DNA of 18,821 bases from Rhodoferax sp. (GCA_030833685.1 JAURGS010000022.1:1-18821), one strand, 5' to 3'; shown: positions 1-6,810, numbered from the stretch's first letter. The notes: a model not told the origin generated them from the sequence alone. Translations and numbers: made by a program.

Positions 1-1
1 C

Positions 2-178
2 TTTGACAACCCGCCGGCGATGTTCTGCCGACGGCCCAAAGTTCCTGCCCCGCCCAACGGCGCGGGGACTTTTGCTTACTGCTGCGACTGCGCGAAGCTG
101 AATCATCTGCGCAGAAACCTTCACCTATTCGCGACAGTAGGAAGGTTTCACTTGGCTTCGCTGGCCAGAAGAGCGTGA
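2..178 (+). CDS. Possible 3' end of an unknown ORF (partial)
   Basis: An open frame enters from the left edge and ends at TGA 176-178, 34 bp before the next gene. The visible part has several cysteines (FCRRPK, then YCCDCAKLN) and a basic tail (LASLARRA). I do not recognise the family. The cysteine pattern could be a zinc-binding site or chance. A possible weak terminator (CCCCGC at 48-53, GCGGGG at 62-67, then TTTT) lies inside the frame, which argues against coding. The stretch may instead be the 5' leader of the DUF2924 gene. Confidence 0.25.
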   Translation, partial: FDNPPAMFCRRPKVPAPPNGAGTFAYCCDCAKLNHLRRNLHLFATVGRFHLASLARRA

Positions 179-212
179 ATGCAAACACCGATAACTAAGA
201 AGGAGTTTGCAC

Positions 213-680
213 ATGACGACACACGTACAACAATCAAAAACGGTATCCATCGCGGCGCAAGTCGCGCAGCTTCCGCACCTGCCCATGCAGAACATCTGGG
301 CCATGTGGGACGCGCATTTTGATGAACGCCCACAGCACCACCATCGCACCTGGTTGGAGTCCCGACTAGCCTACAAGATTCAGGAAAAGGCCTTCGGCTC
401 TCTCAAGCCGACGACGCGTAGGAAGCTGGAGGAAATCGGCGAAACAGGGGTGCTTCCCAAGCGCTTGCAAGGTGATGCGGATCGCCTGCTGCCGGGCACC
501 ATGCTCAGCCGCTTCTTTGACGACCAAGAACACAAGGTGGTCGTGCGCGGTGTGCGCGATTTCGAATACCGTGGCCAGCGGTTCAAGAGCCTGTCGGCGA
601 TCGCCCGGCTGATCGCTGGCTGCCCATGGTCGGGACCTGCCTTTTTTGGATTGAAGTCCACCAAGAAGGAGGCCGCATGA
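213..680 (+). CDS. DUF2924 domain protein
   Basis: A 155-residue protein of the DUF2924 family, recognised from the order WAMWDAHF, RTWLESRLAYKIQEKAFG, PGTMLSRFF, VRDFEYRGQRFKSLSAIAR and WSGPAFFGL near the C-terminus. The family is widespread in proteobacterial genomic islands next to serine recombinases; its biochemical role is not established. The ATG at 213 is chosen because AAGGAG at 200-205 lies 7 nt upstream; an in-frame TTG at 207 is only 1 nt from that site. The stop TGA (678-680) overlaps the recombinase ATG (677-679), so the two are translationally coupled. A DNA-binding or recombination-accessory role is my inference from the context. Confidence 0.88.
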   Translation: MTTHVQQSKTVSIAAQVAQLPHLPMQNIWAMWDAHFDERPQHHHRTWLESRLAYKIQEKAFGSLKPTTRRKLEEIGETGVLPKRLQGDADRLLPGTMLSRFFDDQEHKVVVRGVRDFEYRGQRFKSLSAIARLIAGCPWSGPAFFGLKSTKKEAA

Positions 681-2095
681 GAGCCTCTCGCACAGCAGTG
701 GCAAGCACGCCCTCGTTCATCCCCAAAAAGCGCTGCGCGATCTACACGCGCAAGTCGACCGATGAAGGCTTGGACCAGGAGTACAACAGCCTGGAAGCAC
801 AACGCGATGCTGGTCTCGCATTTGTGAGCAGCCAACGCCATGAAGGTTGGCTGGCGCTGGATGACACCTATGACGACGGCGGATTCTCCGGCGGCAATAT
901 TGATCGTCCTGGACTCAAGCGCCTGATGGCAGACATTGAGGCCAGAAAAATTGATGTGGTTGTGGTCTACAAGATTGACCGACTCACACGCAGCCTGCCT
1001 GACTTTGCCAAGCTGGTGGAGGTGTTTGATCGCAACAACGTCTCGTTTGTCTCGGTCACCCAGCAGTTCAACACGACCACATCGATGGGGCGGCTGACGC
1101 TCAACATCTTGCTGTCCTTTGCACAGTTTGAACGTGAAGTCACGGGCGAACGTATCCGGGACAAGATCGCAGCCAGCAAGGCCAAGGGAATGTGGATGGG
1201 TGGTACGCCTCCGCTGGGCTATGACGTGGTTGATCGAAAACTGCTGGTCAACGAGCGAGAGGCCAGTCTGGTGCAAGACATCTTCCGTCGGTACGCAGAG
1301 CACGGTTCGGCAGCACGCCTGGTACGTGAGTTGGATATCGAAGGTCACAGTACCAAGTCCTGGGTCACACAATCCGGCCAGCACCGTGCGGGCCGTCCCA
1401 TTGATCAGCAGTACCTGTTTTGTCTGCTTCGCAATCGCTTGTACCTTGGTGAGATCAGTCACAAGGGCGAGTACTTCCCGGCGCAGCACGCCAGCATCAT
1501 TTCGCAGGAGTTGTGGGATGGCGTGCAAGCGTTCGTCAACAAGCGAAAGCAAGGCCCCAGAGAGCGCAGGGACGAGTACCCAGCGCTGTTGGGCGGCTTG
1601 TTGTTTGCACCCGATGGGCAGCGCATGATTCATCACTACACCAAGAAAAAGAATGGCCGTATGTATCGGTACTACGTGCCGTACTTAGAAAAACGACGCA
1701 GCGCAGGTGCAACGCAGGATGGAAATGGGAAAAGCATCGGTGCGCTCCCGGCAGCTGAAATCGAGGCTGCGGTTTTGAATGAAATCGAGCTGGCGCTGAT
1801 GGAGCCGGAGGCATTGATTGGTGTGTGGCGCTCATGTCTGCAGCACAGTGCCGGAGCAGATCTTCAAGAGGACCAGGTGGTGGTGTCGATGAGGCGAATT
1901 GCCGATGTCTGGAAGCAGTTGTTCCCGGCGGAGCAACAGCGCATTGCACAGTTGCTCATTGAGCGCGTGGACTTCAAGGATGGCTGTCTAGACATCCACT
2001 GGCGCGAGGATGGCTGGATCGGACTCGACCCAAGCATCGTGGCGCACCCCTACGTGGAAGAAGCCAAAGAGTATGCAGAGGAGGTGATGGCATGA
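677..2095 (+). CDS. Large serine recombinase (resolvase/integrase family)
   Basis: A 472-residue recombinase, predicted to catalyse site-specific integration or excision of its host element through a phosphoserine intermediate. The N-terminal resolvase domain spans about residues 18-165: RCAIYTRKSTDEG carries the probable nucleophile Ser27, and VVVYKIDRLTRSL and FAQFEREVTGERIRDKI are conserved blocks. A recombinase domain follows (GGTPPLGYDV, then LVNEREASLVQDIFRRYAE). Near residue 310 is the zinc-ribbon-like region (LLGGLLFAPDGQRM, then GRMYRYYVPY), which lacks the usual cysteines. The start at 677 is preferred over 626 because AAGGAGG (666-672) precedes it and the ATGA overlap couples it to the DUF2924 gene. 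The downstream HTH gene overlaps in the same way. Confidence 0.93.
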   Translation: MRASRTAVASTPSFIPKKRCAIYTRKSTDEGLDQEYNSLEAQRDAGLAFVSSQRHEGWLALDDTYDDGGFSGGNIDRPGLKRLMADIEARKIDVVVVYKIDRLTRSLPDFAKLVEVFDRNNVSFVSVTQQFNTTTSMGRLTLNILLSFAQFEREVTGERIRDKIAASKAKGMWMGGTPPLGYDVVDRKLLVNEREASLVQDIFRRYAEHGSAARLVRELDIEGHSTKSWVTQSGQHRAGRPIDQQYLFCLLRNRLYLGEISHKGEYFPAQHASIISQELWDGVQAFVNKRKQGPRERRDEYPALLGGLLFAPDGQRMIHHYTKKKNGRMYRYYVPYLEKRRSAGATQDGNGKSIGALPAAEIEAAVLNEIELALMEPEALIGVWRSCLQHSAGADLQEDQVVVSMRRIADVWKQLFPAEQQRIAQLLIERVDFKDGCLDIHWREDGWIGLDPSIVAHPYVEEAKEYAEEVMA

Positions 2096-2562
2096 CGAGC
2101 GAGGCATATCAAGGCAGCCCAAGGTTGCGCAATGTGCGTATTGAAGTGGGTGGGGCTGCGCGGCAAATCATGGACGGCACGCAACGTGTGACGATGGTCC
2201 CGCTGACGATCCGTCGCAAACAAAACCGCAAGCTCTTGACCCCACCGTCGGGCTCCAGTGCGAACGTCATGTCGGGCGGGATGGACATTCCGATGATCAA
2301 AACGCTGGGCAAGGCGTTTTATTGGCAACGCTTGCTTGATGAGGGCAAGTACGCCACGGCGACAGATTTGGCTCGTGCATTCAAGCTGGAGCCAGGTTGG
2401 GTTGCGGAGGTCTTGCGCATGGCGAATTTGGCTCCCGAGATCATTGAGGCCATTCTGGATGGTTCCCAGCCTCGGCATCTGAATCTGCAGACGATCCGTG
2501 GGAGGCATGAGTCCCTGCCACGCGACTGGGAAGAGCAAAAAAAGATGCTTGCCTTTGTGTGA
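2092..2562 (+). CDS. ParB/HTH-like protein coupled to the recombinase
   Basis: A 156-residue protein whose ATG (2092-2094) overlaps the recombinase stop (2093-2095), with GAGGTGA just upstream. The first ~60 residues are basic and low in predicted structure. From about residue 75 an HTH-like segment is seen: KTLGKAFYWQRLLDEGKYAT, then DLARAFKLEPGWVAEVLRMA and LAPEIIEAILDG. This resembles the HTH of ParB-like proteins and of small proteins commonly encoded after DUF2924/recombinase pairs. I infer DNA binding, perhaps at the element end or promoter. No catalytic motif is visible. Confidence 0.75.
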   Translation: MTSEAYQGSPRLRNVRIEVGGAARQIMDGTQRVTMVPLTIRRKQNRKLLTPPSGSSANVMSGGMDIPMIKTLGKAFYWQRLLDEGKYATATDLARAFKLEPGWVAEVLRMANLAPEIIEAILDGSQPRHLNLQTIRGRHESLPRDWEEQKKMLAFV

Positions 2563-2717
2563 TTTGCTCAGCTTGATTTGACTGCAAACGGCCAAGAGCG
2601 GTCATCTGCTTGATCGAACAGGTAGTCAGGTGCAGGCTGATCTGGGACACTCGGCTTAGGCTATCGATACGACTGCCCCGACCAATACCGGACATCCAGC
2701 AAATGGTGACGCCTATG

Positions 2718-2734
2718 GCTGCTCTACCACTGAG
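2718..2734 (-). other. tRNA D-arm-like fragment
   Basis: Read on the minus strand this is CTCAGTGGTAGAGCAGC, the typical D-stem/loop sequence of bacterial tRNAs. No acceptor stem, anticodon arm or T-arm (GGTTCGAAT-like) can be assembled around it, so it is not a functional tRNA. It lies between the recombinase module and chromosomal-type genes, where a relic of an integration site could sit. The match is recognised from memory, not searched. Confidence 0.35.
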
Positions 2735-2751
2735 ACCGGACACTAATTGTT

Positions 2752-2790
2752 CAATGCCGGAAAGCATTGCATGAAAGACCGCTTTCATGC
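2752..2790. terminator. Two tandem hairpins downstream of the amidohydrolase gene
   Basis: Hairpin one pairs CAATGC (2752-2757) with GCATTG (2764-2769). Hairpin two pairs GCATGAAAG (2769-2777) with CTTTCATGC (2782-2790), a perfect 9-bp stem with a 4-nt loop. They sit about 55 bp beyond the minus-strand stop at 2844 and could end or protect that transcript. No T-run follows on either strand, so a classic intrinsic terminator is not shown. Confidence 0.4.
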
Positions 2791-2843
2791 GGCTGAACTG
2801 GCGCAATCGACCCAAAGCCGCCACTCGAATTCAAAAGGTACGT

Positions 2844-3668
2844 TCAGAATCCAAAATGTTGATTCGGCGACAACCACATCAGCTGCCGGCGCTCCTGGGG
2901 GGTGAACATCGATTCATACGTGCGCAGCATGGGGCCGTAATCGAGGCGGTACGGCGCCTTCAGGTAAGGCCAGTCCGATGCCCAGACGCACTGCTTCAGT
3001 CCGAAATCGCGCACCAGCGCCTGCACATACGGTCGCACGTCCGCAAACGGGTAACCCGCTTCAGAAAACTTGGCGAAGCCCGAGAGCTTGACCACCGCCC
3101 GCTGCTCGCGACCCAGCGCCAGCAAGGCCTGAAATCCGGCCTGTGACACCCCATCGGGCAGGTGCGGGCGGCCGCAATGGTCCACCATGACTTTCACATC
3201 CACCCGCGAGAGCATGGGCAGAAATCGAGGCAACAGGTCTTTGTCGACCTGGAACTGCGCCCACATGTCCAGCTGGCGCAAGCGCCGCAGCAAGGGCTCT
3301 ATGCCGGCATAAAAATCAAACCCCATCAGTGCCGCATTGAACGCCAGGCCAATCACACCCTGGGCTTTGAGCACCTGCAGGGTTTCAAGCGGGCAGTCGT
3401 TGGGCACCACCGCAATGCCCTTAAATGCGCCTTGCCCGATCTGCAGGGCATGCAGCAGGCAGCGGTTGTCGGTGGCATAGCCCGAGTTGGGCCCCACCAG
3501 CAGGGCGTGCTTGACCTCGTAACACGCCATGAGCTGCAGGAAGTACTCCGCCTTGCCCATTTCCTGTCCAGCGGGGTGGTAAGCCACGTCCGGGTTATAC
3601 GGGAACTTGGCCGGATCGAGCACATGGCAGTGCGCGTCGATCTTGGGTTCGGTCAGAACACCCATCAT
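2844..3668 (-). CDS. Amidohydrolase family protein (2-pyrone-4,6-dicarboxylate lactonase-like)
   Basis: A 274-residue TIM-barrel metal-dependent hydrolase of the amidohydrolase_2 family. KIDAHCHVLDP near residue 10 is the HxH metal site on strand one. VMVDHCGRPHL near residue 160 and WASDWPYLKAP near residue 235 supply the later His and the catalytic Asp. The opening FPYNPD and the SDWPY block recall LigI-type 2-pyrone-4,6-dicarboxylate lactonases, which act in protocatechuate/lignin-derived aromatic degradation; the true substrate cannot be read from sequence. The ATG at 3668 overlaps the stop of the upstream aroE remnant (ATGA), showing the two once formed an operon. The protein itself appears complete. 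It may have lost its native promoter, because the upstream operon part is rearranged. Confidence 0.82.
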   Translation of the reverse strand: MMGVLTEPKIDAHCHVLDPAKFPYNPDVAYHPAGQEMGKAEYFLQLMACYEVKHALLVGPNSGYATDNRCLLHALQIGQGAFKGIAVVPNDCPLETLQVLKAQGVIGLAFNAALMGFDFYAGIEPLLRRLRQLDMWAQFQVDKDLLPRFLPMLSRVDVKVMVDHCGRPHLPDGVSQAGFQALLALGREQRAVVKLSGFAKFSEAGYPFADVRPYVQALVRDFGLKQCVWASDWPYLKAPYRLDYGPMLRTYESMFTPQERRQLMWLSPNQHFGF

Positions 3669-4108
3669 TGAAATGTGGCCAAAATAGCCTGACGAAGTTC
3701 GCCGGTAATTTCCGGTTTGACGCCAAACCAGGCCTCAAACGCTGGCACCGCCTGGTTGAGCAACATGCCAAGACCGTTGACCGTCTGGTGACCGCGCAGA
3801 CGCGCCGCCTCCAGCAGGGGCGTTTCCAGCGGGATATAGATCAGGTCGGACACCATGGCCGACAGGGGCAGCGCGTCCAGCCGGATGTCCAGCGGCGGCT
3901 GGCCGTACATGCCCTGGTTGGTGGTGTTGACCAGCAGGGCGCAGCCTTCAAGCGCGGCTTCTCGCTGTTCCCAATCCAGCACCTGGACGACACCCCCCAT
4001 GTCCTCGGCCAGTGCCTCGGCCTTGGCGCGGGTACGGTTGATCAGGCGAATCTCTCTCGCCCCCTCGGCCATCAAGCCAAACAGCACGGCCCGAGCCGCG
4101 CCGCCCGC
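3665..4108 (-). pseudogene. aroE: aroE remnant: C-terminal half of shikimate dehydrogenase
   Basis: Shikimate dehydrogenase reduces 3-dehydroshikimate with NADPH. Only about the last 147 codons remain. Visible are the NADP-binding turn (AGGAARAVLFGL), the LINRTRAKAEALAE motif, LLVNTTNQGMYGQPPLD, SDLIYIPLETPLLEAA and VNGLGMLLNQAVPAFEAWFG, all in AroE order. The whole substrate-binding N-terminal domain (~130 residues expected) is missing. At 4097-4108 the reading joins fumC sequence in another frame. A GTG at 4087 could start a short product of 140 residues, but it would lack the shikimate site, so no enzyme activity is expected. The sequence style resembles alphaproteobacterial AroE. The stop overlaps the amidohydrolase start. 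Confidence 0.85.
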
Positions 4109-4284
4109 TTGACCAGCACCAGGGCATGGATGAGCTCATCGGGCAGGCATTCGGTCGAAATATCGAAATGCTGCAGGGAACGCTGGGTCTGCGCCCCCCA
4201 CAGGCGCGCCGCCGGCACGCGGATGTCGCCGAAGCTGTCGCGCTCCAGCCGGGTGGTACCGCCGTCGGGCGGGTGATCGGCCAT
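4097..4284 (-). pseudogene. fumC: fumC remnant: N-terminal ~60 codons of class II fumarase
   Basis: Class II fumarase hydrates fumarate to malate in the TCA cycle and is normally ~460 residues. Here only the start survives: RLERDSFGDIRVPAARLWG, AQTQRSLQHFDIST, PDELIHALVLVKRAA, which align in order with the N-terminus of FumC (E. coli FumC has LWGAQTQRSL and LIHALALTKRAAA). After KRAA the frame runs into aroE DNA and stops at 4072 (end RLGPCCLA). The breakpoint lies in the GC-rich string GCGGGCGGCGCG, which fits both parents. The catalytic residues, found much later in the protein, are absent. Confidence 0.88.
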
Positions 4285-4391
4285 GTCAGGCTCCCGAAGA
4301 GTTCGCTGTCAAAATACGGGTCGGTTCACCCTAGCAAAGACCTGCGCGTCTTTGAAGCGGCGCACACCTTCTCAAGCCCCCTGGAAGCCCC
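4285..4391. promoter_or_regulatory. Divergent intergenic region between fumC and fumA stubs
   Basis: 107 bp separate the two divergent fumarase starts. It probably held both promoters in the ancestor and may still be transcribed both ways. GGAAG at 4383-4387 is a plausible ribosome binding site for the plus-strand stub. No clear -10/-35 pair was identified. Confidence 0.35.
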
Positions 4392-4460
4392 ATGAGCACG
4401 AACATCACGCAAGCCGACCTGATCGAATCCATCGCTGCCGCGCTGCAGTACATCAGCTAA
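4392..4460 (+). pseudogene. fumA remnant: first 22 codons of class I fumarase
   Basis: The frame MSTNITQADLIESIAAALQYIS matches the characteristic start of class I (Fe-S, oxygen-sensitive) fumarate hydratases, where the next residues are normally a YYHP-like motif. Here the codon after QYIS is TAA, and the sequence is the repeat described at 4446-4538. The gene therefore breaks exactly where the repeat begins. A normal protein is ~500 residues, so this is a stub. Its ribosome binding site (GGAAG, 4 nt before the ATG) is intact. Confidence 0.75.
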
Positions 4461-4538
4461 GTCTGAGCGTGGCGGAAGCGTCAGCCCAAGCGGCTTTGGC
4501 CAGCGTGTTACGCGGCGTGCTGATGGTGTGCAGCAGCG
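4446..4538 (+). repeat. Repeat copy R1 of the CAGTACATCAGCTAAGTC family
   Basis: This copy starts CAGTACATCAGCTAAGTC and continues with blocks AGCGTC, CCCAAGCGGCTT, GGCCAGCGTGTT and GGTGTGCAGCAGCG, which recur in the same order at 5407-5506 and, more diverged, at 5538-5630. Unlike the other two copies it has no hairpin on its left side; instead the fumA stub reads into its first 12 bases. Confidence 0.8.
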
Positions 4539-4674
4539 AAGACGGCTTCCGCCAGGGGGTTGCGCAGCGCAGATGGACCAGCGCGACACAATGCAAGTGC
4601 TTGTGCCGGTAAGCACTCGAACTCGTGCCTACCCTACTTGGGCACCCCAAACACCGGTCGGAATGCTCAGCGCT

Positions 4675-5313
4675 ATGTCTGATGACCCTAACCGCAGCCC
4701 CAGACCCGGAGAAACAAACCTGTCCGCTAAGAACTCTGCAGCTTCTGCTGCGGCCGTGTTCGCCGGCCTTCAGCGAGGGCTTGAGCTTCAGGGCGGCAGC
4801 GTCTTTGATCTGGCAGATGTTGTACTGACGGCATTGCTGGAACTCGGGATTGAGATGGACGTAGGCGCGGCGCTGGTCGAAACGGTTGCGTCGAAGGCGC
4901 CGTCATGCGTGGAGCTTTGGAACGATCGCTTGGAATACGAGGTTCCGATTGCAACCAACAAGTTCGGCCGCTCCCTTTGGAGGAGACCTCCTGAGGAGTC
5001 TTGGGGTCCGCACCAGGCGGAGGTAATCGGTGCTGCGGCGTTGTTGCCCGATCGAACTTTCAATCCCTGCAGTCCAGCCGAATTGGAGATCTTTCGCTGG
5101 ACGTACGAAGGCTGCATGGAGGACGAGCCGAGTGCCCAACACGAGAGGTCAGACGATGCTCTCGTAATCGCATTAGTCCGATGGCGCTCGTGCAGGCCGA
5201 CTTACTGCGAGTTGCATCGAGAGGGCTTGTGGATGGTGGAGGGCGGCAGATGGGTGATGCGGCAAGGCTTCGCGAAGAGACGTTCTTACTGGGTCCATCG
5301 TGCCGGTATGTAG
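4675..5313 (+). CDS. Orphan hypothetical protein inside the repeat cluster
   Basis: About 212 residues from ATG 4675 (MSDDPNRS); ATG 4663 gives four more residues and neither has a strong ribosome binding site. I do not recognise the family. The N-terminus is Ser/Ala-rich (NSAASAAAVFAGLQRGLELQ). A helical hydrophobic part follows (FDLADVVLTALLELGIEMD). The second half is rich in Trp, Cys and Arg (WRRPPEESWGP, FRWTYEGC, WRSCRPTYCELHREGLWMVE). No signal peptide or membrane segment is evident. It lies between repeat copies R1 and R2, like cargo in a cassette, and its sequence style differs from nearby GC-rich genes. The coding call rests on one long open frame. Confidence 0.55.
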   Translation: MSDDPNRSPRPGETNLSAKNSAASAAAVFAGLQRGLELQGGSVFDLADVVLTALLELGIEMDVGAALVETVASKAPSCVELWNDRLEYEVPIATNKFGRSLWRRPPEESWGPHQAEVIGAAALLPDRTFNPCSPAELEIFRWTYEGCMEDEPSAQHERSDDALVIALVRWRSCRPTYCELHREGLWMVEGGRWVMRQGFAKRRSYWVHRAGM

Positions 5314-5380
5314 CGCGCCCCCTTACGCCAGTTTGATAGCCTCTTGCACCGGCCGATGTGCGTCAGTATAGGTCAAAAGA

Positions 5381-5506
5381 TGTACCGAATGGGACTTGGA
5401 CCCATTCAGTACATCAGCTAAGTCAGAAGTCAGCGAAAGCGTCGGCCCAAGCGGCTTAGGCCAGCGTGTTGCGCAGCGTGCAGGTGGTGTGCAGCAGCGT
5501 GCGTCG
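5381..5506 (+). repeat. Repeat copy R2 with left-end imperfect hairpin
   Basis: The left end is a hairpin: arms 5381-5394 and 5400-5413 pair at 12 of 14 positions around a CTTGG loop. The right arm runs into CAGTACATCAGCTAAGTC and then the shared block GCGTCGGCCCAAGCGGCTTA, GGCCAGCGTGTTGCGCAGCG and GTGTGCAGCAGCG. It resembles R1 strongly over ~92 bp. Confidence 0.85.
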
Positions 5507-5513
5507 AAAGGGG

Positions 5514-5630
5514 TACTGAATGGGTCTTGGACCCATTCAGTACATCAGCTAAGTCCGCAGTCGGTGGAAGCGTCGGGGCAAGCGACTTCGCCAGAGTATT
5601 GCGCAGCGTGCAGACGGTGCGCGTGTCCGC
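5514..5630 (+). repeat. Repeat copy R3 with perfect 12-bp hairpin
   Basis: TACTGAATGGGT (5514-5525), loop CTTGG, then ACCCATTCAGTA (5531-5542) form a perfect 12-bp stem. CAGTACATCAGCTAAGTC follows, then a more diverged copy of the repeat body (GGAAGCGTCGGGGCAAGCGA, TTGCGCAGCGTGCAGACGGT). R2 and R3 are head-to-tail with a period of about 131 bp. No T-run follows the stem, so a terminator is unlikely. Confidence 0.85.
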
Positions 5631-5739
5631 GCTCAGAAGCAGAAACTGCATGATCATTGCAGCGGCTGGTGGCGACGGAGGTTTGACAAGACTGCAGCTA
5701 AGCCCGGGATTGCGGTTGTAGACGCTGCGGAGTGCAGGG

Positions 5740-6711
5740 TCACGAATTTGCTTGCATCTCGCGGCGTAGCTGCTTTGCGCTTAACGAGTGCATGGGTCGG
5801 ACGATGCCCCGAGTGACCATGGCGAACAACTCCGCACTTGGCGCTAGCGTGCGGTTTCTTAGCCGAAGCAATCCAATTGGCATGCCGATGGGCAGATCTA
5901 TCGGTAGAACCCGCAGGAATCTCGGCACTTTCCCGAAGCGAAGCACCGAGCCGTACATGGCTGTGAGAAACCCGTTTGTCGCAATCAGCTCATATCGGAC
6001 GAGCATTGACATAGACGTGACGACGGAGTGTGGCAGCTCCAACCCGTGCTTGCGCAGCTCAGTTGCCAACTGTGCTGTTACCCCGCCGTCTGTCACTGGA
6101 AGCACCCATTGTTGGCGGGCGGCTTCCTCCAATGTCGTCGTTCTTCGACTTGCGAGTGGATGAAGTGCTCCAGCGACTATGAACAATCGATCATCGAACA
6201 ACCGGTCGAAAGTCAAGCCATTGTTCTCAACACCCAATTGCTCGCGGCCTATGCCGATGTCCAGCGATCTCGCAAGTACTTCGCTTCCGAGCTTTCCCGA
6301 CTCAAGTTCTGCCACATGGAAACGGAATTTAGGCCGCTCTTTGAGGATGGTGGTGAGAGCCAGAGGCAGCATTCCAGCACACATGCTTGGTGTGCCCCCG
6401 AGCCGCAACTCTCCAATGCTTGCATCTGCCAACGCGCCCAACTCGTCTACAGCTTGACGCAGCTCCTCAAACATTCCCGTCGCCCGCCGTAATAGAACCT
6501 CGCCTTGAGGAGTGGTAGTCACGCCCCGATTCGTCCGATCGAACAATCGAACGCCGAATGTCCGCTCCAGTTCGGCGATTGACTTTGAAAGTGCCGGCTG
6601 TGTGAGGCCGATCTCGTTCGCGGCCTTCAAGATGCTTCCAGACTGCGCTACCGCGAGAAAAAGACGCAGCTCGCGCAGCGTCACCCTTCTGTCGATCAAA
6701 CTCACGCTCAT
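5740..6711 (-). CDS. LysR-family transcriptional regulator
   Basis: 323 residues, the usual size for the family. The N-terminal winged HTH spans about residues 10-68: LRELRLFLAVAQSGSILKAA, then LTQPALSKSIAELERTFGVR and LFDRTNRGVTTTPQGE. An effector-binding domain follows (GELRLGGTPSMCAGMLPLAL, then LDIGIGREQLG). LysR proteins usually activate a divergent gene on binding a small ligand; here the divergent neighbour is the secreted cupin gene at 6811, the likely target. ATG 6711 is used (MSVSLIDRRVTLREL); its ribosome binding site is weak. The ligand is unknown. Confidence 0.93.
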   Translation of the reverse strand: MSVSLIDRRVTLRELRLFLAVAQSGSILKAANEIGLTQPALSKSIAELERTFGVRLFDRTNRGVTTTPQGEVLLRRATGMFEELRQAVDELGALADASIGELRLGGTPSMCAGMLPLALTTILKERPKFRFHVAELESGKLGSEVLARSLDIGIGREQLGVENNGLTFDRLFDDRLFIVAGALHPLASRRTTTLEEAARQQWVLPVTDGGVTAQLATELRKHGLELPHSVVTSMSMLVRYELIATNGFLTAMYGSVLRFGKVPRFLRVLPIDLPIGMPIGLLRLRNRTLAPSAELFAMVTRGIVRPMHSLSAKQLRREMQANS

Positions 6712-6810
6712 TCGGTATAACCCACGGTGGATATCTAAACGCCCATTATCGATACTTGAACTATACCCCGCATGCTAGACTGCACCCCTCATGACACTGA
6801 AGGAAGAAGC
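6712..6810. promoter_or_regulatory. Divergent lysR/cupin control region
   Basis: 99 bp separate the two divergent starts, the place where a LysR regulator normally binds. The region is AT-richer than its surroundings. TTGAAC (6756-6761) could be a -35 element, but the best following -10 candidate (TAGACT, 6776-6781) is only 14 bp away, so the promoter is not settled. AAGGAAG just before 6811 is a good ribosome binding site for the cupin. Confidence 0.4.

Noticed and set aside
380..1636. 418-residue minus-strand frame opposite the recombinase
   Set aside because: It is a shadow of the DUF2924 and recombinase genes, which have clear families and ribosome binding sites.
2700..2745. Functional tRNA gene
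   Set aside because: Only the D-arm sequence is present; no acceptor stem, anticodon arm or T-arm can be built.
5381..5630. CRISPR array
   Set aside because: Only two or three units of ~131 bp with similar, not unique, internal sequence; no short identical repeats with spacers and no cas genes.
4440..5640. Integron attC cassette array
   Set aside because: No GTTRRRY core with matching inverse core was found in the repeats, and no IntI-type integrase is present; the nearby tyrosine integrase is another subfamily.
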